This document shows positions 27,976-34,167 of a stretch of DNA of 34,167 nt, one piece after another; within the stretch, counting starts at the first letter, position 1, and the number at the start of each line of letters is the position of its first letter. Under the pieces are notes generated by a model. The model was not told where the DNA came from. It saw nothing but the letters and a program-made list of their open reading frames with translations, and searched no databases. Source of the DNA: a virus; the IMG/VR virus record IMGVR_UViG_3300025011_000120, positions 1-34,167 of that record, one strand, 5' to 3'. A program made the translations under genes and the position numbers.

Positions 27976-28286
27976 TAAAATTCCTCATCCAGTGCTAATT
28001 TCCAACATTCAGAACAAAATATGTTGCTTCCTAAAATACATTTGTTGTGCTGATTCTCATTTAAATTTACATGACTTGGACATACGCCAATTAATTTATA
28101 CAATTGAGAATTTGGTTCTAATTGAAGATATTCTATTAATTTATCTTTTCCTGTCATTAAAGTATTTGGGATATAATTAGGATGAGGACATGAATCTTTA
28201 TGGTTTAATAAGCATCCTTCTCCAAAAGGTTCTTCCCAATCAGGTGAATAGCAAACTCCACTGTCGAAATGTATGCATTGTTTCAT
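27975..28286 (-). CDS. Cysteine-rich hypothetical protein
   Basis: 103 residues; AAGGAG before ATG 28286. Cysteines occur at CIHFDSGVC, CLLNHKDSCPH, GVCPSH, KCILGSNIFCSECW; the last part resembles a zinc ribbon. Histidines alternate with them, so two metal sites are likely. Function unknown; coupled to the 53-residue gene. Confidence 0.6.
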   Translation of the reverse strand: MKQCIHFDSGVCYSPDWEEPFGEGCLLNHKDSCPHPNYIPNTLMTGKDKLIEYLQLEPNSQLYKLIGVCPSHVNLNENQHNKCILGSNIFCSECWKLALDEEF

Positions 28287-28304
28287 TTTTTAACAACAAC
28301 TCCT

Positions 28305-28469
28305 TTATTCATCAGTTTCTTCCTTATCTTTTTTACCACTATTAGACTTCATACTGATCATTCCTGGAATCAACATTGCCCAAAGACAATTTGCATCTTT
28401 AGTATAATAAATTCCAATTGATGTTGCGAGGGCTGTTGCTATCCATGCCATCCCATATGCAATCCGCAT
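28305..28469 (-). CDS. Small membrane protein
   Basis: 54 residues from ATG 28469 (AAAGGAG upstream); the longer frame to 28493 contains the SD. Two short hydrophobic segments (AYGMAWIATALATSIGIYYT and LWAMLIPGMI) followed by a Lys/Asp/Glu tail. Similar short membrane proteins are common in phages of this group; a lysis or superinfection role is only a guess. Confidence 0.6.
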   Translation of the reverse strand: MRIAYGMAWIATALATSIGIYYTKDANCLWAMLIPGMISMKSNSGKKDKEETDE

Positions 28470-28514
28470 ATTATAAATACTCCTTTCTCTCACATAAATT
28501 ATTATTTTACTTGG

Positions 28515-28898
28515 TTAATTATTTGCTTTCTTAACATCGGCAAAACCAACAAAACAAGTACAATCATTGAACTCAGGATTATCATCTAATCTTATTGCTA
28601 ATGGTCTTTTTGAATCACAAATATCAACGTCAAATATTTTACCAAAATATCCTTTAAAGATTCCATTAATTACTTCTACAAAATCGCCTACTGATGGCAT
28701 GTTTTCATAATATACAATTATTTCATTTAGTGAATCTCTAATAAATTTTGCTTGTTGTAAATCAAAACTAAGACAATTAGTACCATCTACTTCATTTAGC
28801 ATAATAAAATCATTATCTTTAGGAGCATTGTGAGTCCATTTATCAGTATAGTTTGGTTCAATAAAAATATTATCTAGAGAATATTTATTTTTTAACAT
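28515..28898 (-). CDS. Hypothetical protein with KOW/SH3-like C-terminus
   Basis: 127 residues, AAGGAATATAACTA before ATG 28898. The N-terminal half has an alpha/beta pattern (NCLSFDLQQAKFIRDSLNEI). The C-terminal half has PSVGDFVEVINGIFKGYFGK, the KOW-type loop, then DVDICDSKRPLAIRLDD. This half resembles the 21850 and 25159 proteins. May bind RNA or protein; unassigned. Confidence 0.62.
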   Translation of the reverse strand: MLKNKYSLDNIFIEPNYTDKWTHNAPKDNDFIMLNEVDGTNCLSFDLQQAKFIRDSLNEIIVYYENMPSVGDFVEVINGIFKGYFGKIFDVDICDSKRPLAIRLDDNPEFNDCTCFVGFADVKKANN

Positions 28899-28922
28899 TA
28901 GTTATATTCCTTCTTTCTTATT

Positions 28923-29123
28923 TTAATATAATTTTTCGCTCAATTCTTCTATAAGTTTATATATTGTTTTAATCTCTGTAAGATTACTATATTCTTCAAG
29001 CATATCTTTGATTGTATTTACTTCATTTTCTACAATTTCAATAATATTTAAAGCATCTTCTAAATTAACTTTTCCATCTTCATTTGAATCATATTCTAAT
29101 TGTTTTCTATATTCTCCTCTCAT
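28923..29123 (-). CDS. Small protein with an EF-hand/dockerin-like loop
   Basis: 66 residues; GAGGAGG inside the upstream gene precedes ATG 29123. DSNEDGKVNLEDALNIIE (residues 12-29) matches the 12-residue calcium loop DxNxDGxxNxxD with a following helix, as in a single dockerin repeat. The rest is a charged helix (IETVENEV-type) and EELSEKLY. No signal peptide, so it is not a cellulosomal dockerin. Calcium binding is inferred from the loop only. Confidence 0.6.
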   Translation of the reverse strand: MRGEYRKQLEYDSNEDGKVNLEDALNIIEIVENEVNTIKDMLEEYSNLTEIKTIYKLIEELSEKLY

Positions 29124-29277
29124 TTAATAAATCCTCCTCTTCGTCATTAGTATCATTTATAACATTAATGCTATTGGTAATACCATTATTACCTAATATT
29201 TCATGAATATCATGTGCAATATCTTCAGCATCTTTTTCAGAATCTACTTCTATGTATACTTGTAATATGAAGTACAT
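29107..29277 (-). CDS. Small hypothetical protein (56 aa)
   Basis: ATG 29277 follows AAAGGAG by 8 nt. The frame continues past the next gene's ATG and stops at 29107, a 17-nt overlap, indicating coupling. YFILQVYIEVDSEKDAEDIA then HDIHEILG looks like a short ferredoxin-like alpha/beta unit with an acidic tail. No family recognised. Confidence 0.58.
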   Translation of the reverse strand: MYFILQVYIEVDSEKDAEDIAHDIHEILGNNGITNSINVINDTNDEEEDLLNERRI

Positions 29278-29337
29278 ATTTTTGCTCCTTTCTAAGCAAA
29301 TGAAACATATTTTTTATTGGGTGCTATCATATTAGGT

Positions 29338-29369
29338 AGTAAATGGAAGTATTAATGAGTAAATGGAAG
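29338..29369. repeat. Direct repeat AGTAAATGGAAG x2, candidate operator
   Basis: Copies at 29338-29349 and 29358-29369, 20 bp apart (two helical turns), in the gap between dCMP deaminase and the small genes downstream. A TATGAT -10-like element lies on the minus strand just past them. Confidence 0.45.
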
Positions 29370-29398
29370 CATGAAAGAGGTAAAATATGATATTTTGA

Positions 29399-29878
29399 TT
29401 AATTTTGATTAATATCGGTTAAATTAACCTCGATTTTACTATTGCTAACCAATTGTCTATATTTAACTCCTGCTATATCTAGAATAAATCTAGAAGCAAT
29501 TGTTTGTTCTGAATCGCTGTATTTATTACTCAAGTATACAATTTCTGATATACCAGACTGGATTATACTTTTTGAACATTCGTTACAAGGAAATAATGTT
29601 GTGTAGAGAATACAATTAGTTAGGTCAACTTTTGCATGAAGAATAGCATTTTGCTCTGAGTGGACTACATATAGATATTTTCCTTCCAATCCTTCTTTAT
29701 TTTGCCAAGGCATTTGAGAATCATCACAATTATTTGGCATACCATTATATCCAGTAGAAATGATTCTATTTGATTTATTGACAATACATGCACCAACTTG
29801 AGTTCTTGTGTCTTTACTTCTAAGTGACGATATGTATGCTACGGACATGAAATATTCGTCCCAATTTATGATTTGCAA
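29399..29878 (-). CDS. Deoxycytidylate (dCMP) deaminase
   Basis: 159 residues. Zinc site complete: HSEQNAI (His73, Glu75) and PCNEC (Cys98, Cys101). QVGACIVNKSNRIISTGYNG and NCDD precede it as in ComEB/phage dCMP deaminases. It converts dCMP to dUMP in the cytosol, feeding ThyX. TTG start at 29878 with AAAGGAG 12 nt upstream, rather far. The C-terminus ends LTDINQN, encoded by a tandem TTTTGATTAA. dUTPase is immediately upstream. Confidence 0.93.
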   Translation of the reverse strand: MQIINWDEYFMSVAYISSLRSKDTRTQVGACIVNKSNRIISTGYNGMPNNCDDSQMPWQNKEGLEGKYLYVVHSEQNAILHAKVDLTNCILYTTLFPCNECSKSIIQSGISEIVYLSNKYSDSEQTIASRFILDIAGVKYRQLVSNSKIEVNLTDINQN

Positions 29879-29947
29879 TTTGTTCTATTGCTCCTTTCTT
29901 GTGAGGTGGGAGAGATATATTTCAATCTCTCCATATTAAAATTAATT

Positions 29948-30379
29948 TTATTTTCTACCTGTGCTTCCAAACCCACCCCGATTTTCATTTTCTAAATCAT
30001 CAACTTCATCGAATGTTACAGTTGGCATTTTCTTTTGAATCCTAAATTGGCAAATACGATCATTAATTTTAATCTCTGTATCTCGCATTGCTAATGCAGG
30101 ATATTTCCAAATATCATTATTCCCTTTATAGATTTCATCAATTAGTCCTAAATGATTTGTTTGAATAATTCCAAATGTTTTATACGTACTTGAGCGTGGA
30201 ATAACATACGCCTCATATCCTTCTGGTAATTCCATTGACACACCAAGAGAAATTAGTTTGAATTCTCCTGCTTTTAGGGAGATATTTTCTGCTGATCTTA
30301 GGTCAAACCAATCTGATTTATTTTCAATGTTTGTAATTTTATCAATTTCCTTTGAGTGGTATTTGATTTTAATATTCAT
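29948..30379 (-). CDS. dut: dUTPase (dUTP diphosphatase)
   Basis: 143 residues with all five trimeric dUTPase motifs in order: WFDLRSAE (about 24-31), [29 protein letters not shown] and the C-terminal [11 protein letters not shown]. It hydrolyses dUTP to dUMP, keeping uracil out of DNA and supplying ThyX. GGAGGAATATAAATA precedes ATG 30379. An HNH endonuclease lies directly upstream in the same direction. Confidence 0.93.
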   Translation of the reverse strand: MNIKIKYHSKEIDKITNIENKSDWFDLRSAENISLKAGEFKLISLGVSMELPEGYEAYVIPRSSTYKTFGIIQTNHLGLIDEIYKGNNDIWKYPALAMRDTEIKINDRICQFRIQKKMPTVTFDEVDDLENENRGGFGSTGRK

Positions 30380-30396
30380 TATTTATATTCCTCCAA

Positions 30397-31194
30397 TTAA
30401 TTATTTAATGATTTATTCTTAAACACAGTGTTTACATCATTGTCTCTATTAACCATTGCACCAAAGTATTTGATTTCTCCTTCTCTTCTTAATTCTATAG
30501 CGTCTTCTATATTTGCACGATAACCTAAAAACTTCTTCTTACCATTTAATTTTATATTAGCTTCCCATTTTTTATGACAACTATCCCAAGATACACCAGG
30601 AAATCCAGAAGTATTATTAGATTGCTTCCCTTTATTAATTCCATTAATTTGATATGTAGTAATTTCAAGATTGTATTTTCTACAATTCTTTCTATCTCTG
30701 TCTATATGATTTACAACCTTTGATTTGTCTTTAGGAGGTTTAAAATTCATTACATAATTATGTAATCTTCCTATAGCGTGATTAGCAACATATTTTTCTA
30801 CAGTTAAATTCCATCTATGAATTTTACACTTTTCTACATCTTCTATGTCTATTGGTGCTCTTGCCTCTTCAATTTGATCTTCATTATATAGTATTATTTC
30901 AGCATATGTATCATGTAAAACTATTTCATTTAAATCCCTATTAGTTCTCCGTTTTGTATAACCAAATGTTTTCATTTGTTGATAATGTCTTCCGCAATAA
31001 TATTTATCTTCTATACAGCCAACTTTTGTATCACTACCACAAATTTCACAAATATGTTTTGTTTTATCTATGTCTTGTAATATCTCTCCGAATTTCCATA
31101 ATTGCCAATAGTGTCTTTTACAAATATTTTTATTTAATTTTTCATTAAATCTAACACCTTTATTACTATTACATATTTCACAAAATCTCTCTAT
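30397..31194 (-). CDS. HNH homing endonuclease with two zinc knuckles and AP2 domain; probable AUA start
   Basis: 265 residues from ATA 31194. The only in-frame ATG (30975) would remove two treble-clef units that are clearly coding: CEICNSNK...CKRHYWQLWKFG and CEICGSDT...CGRHYQQMKTFG, a hallmark of HNH homing enzymes. The frame is open back to the NrdG stop at 31210. AAGGAG sits 9 nt before ATA, and no other start codon fits. The nuclease core is VVNHIDRDRKNCRKYNLEI and an AP2 DNA-binding domain follows (GFPGVSWDSCHKKWEANIKL...FLGY). It sits between dUTPase and NrdG, a typical target neighbourhood. Confidence 0.82.
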   Translation of the reverse strand: MERFCEICNSNKGVRFNEKLNKNICKRHYWQLWKFGEILQDIDKTKHICEICGSDTKVGCIEDKYYCGRHYQQMKTFGYTKRRTNRDLNEIVLHDTYAEIILYNEDQIEEARAPIDIEDVEKCKIHRWNLTVEKYVANHAIGRLHNYVMNFKPPKDKSKVVNHIDRDRKNCRKYNLEITTYQINGINKGKQSNNTSGFPGVSWDSCHKKWEANIKLNGKKKFLGYRANIEDAIELRREGEIKYFGAMVNRDNDVNTVFKNKSLNN

Positions 31195-31209
31195 TTTTCT
31201 CTTCTCCTT

Positions 31210-31689
31210 CTAACTTATTTTTATTCCATATTGATTATTTGATGACAACCAAATACCCAACGCATCATCAAATACATTGCTACTGTCCTCTTTGTATCTT
31301 CCAAATTTAATAACAATATTTTTATATTCAACTAATTTACACAATTTATTTATTAACTCATCAGGATAGTAACCAGTGTAAATAACTATATCATCTTCAG
31401 ATACTAATCTAAAATCATCTACAAATTCTAAAACTTCATCAAATTGCAACATTGGTTCTAACCCACCAATAACGATAGCTTGAGTAATGGGGTTATTGAG
31501 GTATCTATTTATAATAGATTTAATAGATACCTCAATATTTTTCTGATTTGCTAATTTAGAATTTTGACAAACTGAAATGTCAAATTTTCCTTCTATAGCA
31601 CATTTCCAATCACATTTACAAGTTGCTATCATCATTGATGTTTTTTTATAATCTTGGAAATTCTCATCCATTATGTTCTTAATCCACAT
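31210..31689 (-). CDS. nrdG: NrdG-type activase of anaerobic ribonucleotide reductase (variant cysteine motif)
   Basis: 159 residues; AGAGAGGT before ATG 31689. The radical-SAM iron-sulfur motif is atypical: ATCKCDWKCAIEG (Cys24, Cys26, Cys30) and VCQNS (Cys41), instead of CxxxCxxC. AIVIGGLEPMLQFDEVLEFV is the conserved SAM-binding GGEP-like strand and VIYTGYYPDEL follows, as in NrdG. It generates the glycyl radical on NrdD, encoded 13 nt upstream. The stop TAG is in frame with the HNH gene behind it. Confidence 0.82.
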   Translation of the reverse strand: MWIKNIMDENFQDYKKTSMMIATCKCDWKCAIEGKFDISVCQNSKLANQKNIEVSIKSIINRYLNNPITQAIVIGGLEPMLQFDEVLEFVDDFRLVSEDDIVIYTGYYPDELINKLCKLVEYKNIVIKFGRYKEDSSNVFDDALGIWLSSNNQYGIKIS

Positions 31690-31702
31690 TTTAATACCTC
31701 TC

Positions 31703-33607
31703 TTAATCTAACAAGAACCATTTGCGCTTATCAAATTCTTGCTTTCTTTCTTTGCTATATGATTGTGTAGGAACAAGATACCCAACTATGCGACTAAAGA
31801 CATCTTGAACTGATTTTCCACACGTTGGACAAATATTTCCAAAGAATCCATGTCCTTCATCACACACAGATATTTGAACATTATATGCAAAATAGATTAT
31901 ACCTGAATTGGCTAAATGATTTAACATATCCCATGATTGTTCTTCACCGGCAAATTTACCTTGTAGATTGACATGAAGGATCTGGCCTCCTCCACATTCC
32001 TTATCTAACACAGCACCAAGTTTTATTTTTTCTTGAATTGTGCTATTCTCCATTAATGGTATCCATTGATTACTGTAGAGAAAATCTTGTTCAAATTCTG
32101 GATATAGTAGATTATCTTTAGTACATAGAATTGAATTTGCACGTTCAGCCGGAACAGCTTCAACATTTATACTATAATCAAAACTATAACTATCTTTAAT
32201 TTCATTGATAGTTCTTAGAATTTTTGTAGCAAAATCAAACCCTTCTTCAGTATAAGAATTACTACCAAAAGCATCTTCTTGAATTAACCCCATATCTCTA
32301 ATTGCTTCATACATTGCGGTAATACCTAGAGTATTATATTGATTATCCATTTTTACAAGTCCATATGTATAATTTGGAAGAAGTCCTTTCTCAATGTTTC
32401 TTTTGATGATATTTCTTACAACATCTAATACCTTAATACTTAAATGAATTCTTTTTGATAAAAGGCTGATATATTTATCTTTATTTTTATTAGATAATAA
32501 AGCAATTCTACGTAAATTCGTGGTATTAACTTGAACACTACCAACAGAAAGAGAAGTCCCTCCAATACTATTGATAAATCCATTTAATTTAGAAGTGTTA
32601 CTTAAGAGTCTGCAACAATTTGAGAGGGTTGTAACATCATTTCCAACATAGAAATTACTATCAAACCACTTCATATTGTGTTTATTGCACCATCTAGCAA
32701 ACTCTTCATCTACAAATTTACCTTCTTGGAACAATAATGAATATGTCAATACCGGAAATGTCATCATTAGTTTTTCTCTAATTTTAGCTGCCACTCCCAT
32801 AAATACTTTTTGATGTTCAATAATCCCATCAATGTGATCAATTACAAATTCTCCATCAGGAAATTGTCTTGCTCCAAATAACTCTACTAAGTAATTTTTA
32901 TCCATAATAGAAATGTTAGTAAATGCACATTCTGTCACACGTAAATATGGTTGATTTAAATCATATATGAATTTTTGGAAACATTGTTCCCTATAATATT
33001 CAGGATCTTTAAGAAAAAAGTTATTCTTAACATCATTGTTCCAATAATAATACGAATAAACTAAGTAACTTGGTAGGCCAACTGCACCAGAACTACGATT
33101 AGCAGTCCAACTAATAAATTCTAATACATGGTCATTATATGTGGTTAAATGTTTTGCAGGAGTTGACTTAAATTTGTCAATAAAATATAATCCTTTTTCT
33201 ACAATTTGATCTAAATCGTATGCATAACAATACGGAAGATACGTACTGGTCGTAGCGTTATGTAAGTAATAATCACCATTCCATTCAGATTCTAACCATT
33301 CTTCTGCTGTAGACAATCCATATTTTTTAGTAATTTCATAAAAAATCTTATTGAAAGAAAGTAATTTTAAATGAGGTTTAGTCATATCTGATTTTAATGT
33401 ATTAATATCTTTTGTACTACTATTAGCATTTGCATCAATACTAACATCTGCAACAGTTTTACTATCTATAAAATTGTCAATAAAAGAATTGAAATTTAAA
33501 TTGTCATTGTGAAATCCATTGATGCGCTCAAATTTTTCACCATATTTTTGTTCCATTTTATTCAAACAAGCTACAAAATTTTTGTTAAGTTTTAATCTAA
33601 TATCCAA
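31703..33607 (-). CDS. nrdD: Class III (anaerobic) ribonucleoside-triphosphate reductase
   Basis: 634 residues from TTG 33607, 8 nt after AAAGGGG; a TTG at 33628 precedes the SD. Recognised by SFNKIFYE, NATTSTYLPYCYAYDL, GGTSLSVGSVQVNTTNLRRI, NTLGITAMYEAI, EAVPAERANS and the C-terminal zinc site CDEGHGFFGNICPTCG. The glycyl-radical motif RIVGYLVPTQ places the radical Gly near residue 609. It reduces NTPs to dNTPs without oxygen, using formate or a thioredoxin-like donor. NrdG follows and a glutaredoxin-like protein precedes. Shorter than bacterial NrdD (about 700), with little room for an ATP-cone. Confidence 0.92.
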   Translation of the reverse strand: MDIRLKLNKNFVACLNKMEQKYGEKFERINGFHNDNLNFNSFIDNFIDSKTVADVSIDANANSSTKDINTLKSDMTKPHLKLLSFNKIFYEITKKYGLSTAEEWLESEWNGDYYLHNATTSTYLPYCYAYDLDQIVEKGLYFIDKFKSTPAKHLTTYNDHVLEFISWTANRSSGAVGLPSYLVYSYYYWNNDVKNNFFLKDPEYYREQCFQKFIYDLNQPYLRVTECAFTNISIMDKNYLVELFGARQFPDGEFVIDHIDGIIEHQKVFMGVAAKIREKLMMTFPVLTYSLLFQEGKFVDEEFARWCNKHNMKWFDSNFYVGNDVTTLSNCCRLLSNTSKLNGFINSIGGTSLSVGSVQVNTTNLRRIALLSNKNKDKYISLLSKRIHLSIKVLDVVRNIIKRNIEKGLLPNYTYGLVKMDNQYNTLGITAMYEAIRDMGLIQEDAFGSNSYTEEGFDFATKILRTINEIKDSYSFDYSINVEAVPAERANSILCTKDNLLYPEFEQDFLYSNQWIPLMENSTIQEKIKLGAVLDKECGGGQILHVNLQGKFAGEEQSWDMLNHLANSGIIYFAYNVQISVCDEGHGFFGNICPTCGKSVQDVFSRIVGYLVPTQSYSKERKQEFDKRKWFLLD

Positions 33608-33609
33608 TA

Positions 33610-33807
33610 TTATTGCCCCTTTACCCAATTTATTGCGTCTAAATAATTCATTGTTTTTTCTTCAACTTCTAACATTGGGGTTGATTGGAATCCTTTTGAT
33701 GTCATGATATCTATATCAGAGCATAATTCGTAGTTAATATTTTTACTGTCAAGTTTGAATTTAAGAATTTTACATTTAGGACAATCGTTTGAATAAAGTG
33801 TAGTCAA
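33610..33807 (-). CDS. Glutaredoxin-like protein (NrdH/Grx type)
   Basis: 65 residues; GGAGG 8 nt before TTG 33807. CPKC at 9-12 is the redox active site, then KLDSKNINYELC, and TPMLEVEEK carries the cis-proline (TP) of the thioredoxin fold. The C-terminal helix is short. It ends 2 nt before the NrdD start, so it likely supplies electrons to the reductase or repairs thiols. Confidence 0.85.
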   Translation of the reverse strand: MTTLYSNDCPKCKILKFKLDSKNINYELCSDIDIMTSKGFQSTPMLEVEEKTMNYLDAINWVKGQ

Positions 33808-33881
33808 TTATGTATCCTCCAATTATTTATTTTATTCTTACATTATCTAATACGATAAAAAGATTGTTTGATTGATATCTA

Positions 33882-34166
33882 TTATTCCACTAACAAATCA
33901 TATGTCTTTTCAAATATATCAATTTTACAAGGATAAATTTCTTCACTAACTCCAATAATAAGCATATCTTGTGGCGTAAAATACATAAATCCTTCAAGTG
34001 TAGGAATTAAATAACATTCATCATTTTCATGAGTAACAGGATGACCATTATAATTAAATGACCAAGGCATATCACATATTATATTTGCTCCATTATTCCT
34101 TCCGTATTCTAAGAACTCGTCAAATGTAATTGCATCAATTATTACTGGTTTCTTACGATATTTTGC
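33882..34166 (-). CDS. Partial conserved phage protein cut by the right edge
   Basis: The frame runs through the window end, so the ATG at 34070 is internal. The visible 94 codons begin AKYRKKPVIIDAITFDEF, then CDMPW, LIPTLEGFMYFTPQDMLIIG and VSEEIYPCKIDIFEKTYDLL. This matches a very common phage protein of unknown function (KYRKKPVVIEA...TLEG...GD[WY]I...GEFYPCKPDIF). Only a few N-terminal residues can be missing. Upstream of the NrdD cluster. Confidence 0.82.
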   Translation of the reverse strand, partial: AKYRKKPVIIDAITFDEFLEYGRNNGANIICDMPWSFNYNGHPVTHENDECYLIPTLEGFMYFTPQDMLIIGVSEEIYPCKIDIFEKTYDLLVE

Positions 34167-34167
34167 C

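Noticed and set aside
1-34167. tRNA or rRNA genes, CRISPR arrays, insertion sequences
   Set aside because: No cloverleaf with a TTCRA loop, no regularly spaced direct repeat array of CRISPR type, and no transposase ORF with terminal repeats was seen.

Overview
The window is AT-rich DNA from a low-GC Firmicute. Shine-Dalgarno (SD) sites are strong (AGGAGG, GAGGTG), TTG starts are common and terminators are rho-independent. The class III (oxygen-sensitive) ribonucleotide reductase points to an anaerobic or facultative host, plausibly clostridial or a bacillus relative. Actin-type partition genes and a replication protein sit beside phage-style nucleotide-metabolism genes, free-standing homing endonucleases and dozens of small cysteine-rich proteins. 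I read it as part of a large plasmid-like phage (phage-plasmid) or phage-derived megaplasmid. No virion, integrase, transposase, tRNA, rRNA or CRISPR locus is visible. Both window edges cut a gene.

Layout. (1) 1-7213, plus strand: small accessory genes, two GIY-YIG endonucleases, a kinase-like fragment, a P-loop protein, several promoters, leader peptides and RNA hairpins. (2) 7425-9458: a very large zinc-ribbon/Vsr-like endonuclease with three NUMOD1-type repeats. (3) 15042-9519, minus strand: a transport or envelope operon with an FtsK/TcpA-type ATPase, a winged-helix replication-relaxation protein, a SpoIIIAC-like two-helix membrane protein, a membrane-anchored M23 peptidase, a zinc protein and a secreted C-tail-anchored protein. 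A DGQHR/DndB-like protein follows under its own promoter. (4) 15050-18811: control region with operator repeats, micro-ORFs, a 28-residue hydrophobic peptide, a parC-like repeat array, ParM-like and ParR-like genes, then a leader with a predicted antisense RNA and attenuator ahead of a replication protein. (5) 18827-34167, minus strand: a long array of small unknown genes and nucleotide-supply enzymes (deoxyribosyltransferase, guanylate kinase, ThyX, MazG-like, dCMP deaminase, dUTPase, NrdG, NrdD, glutaredoxin), with an HNH endonuclease between dUTPase and NrdG.

How it fits together. ParM/ParR and the repeats would segregate the episome. The replication gene appears to be copy-controlled by a countertranscript RNA. 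The nucleotide cluster would supply dNTPs, including anaerobic reduction and de novo dTMP. The FtsK/M23/SpoIIIA-like operon looks like an envelope-spanning channel or DNA-transfer module. The least expected signals are AUA codons at the SD-dictated start of several genes, an intact -1 slippery heptamer in the deoxyribosyltransferase gene, the antisense/attenuator architecture, and the SpoIIIA/Q-like gene combination.
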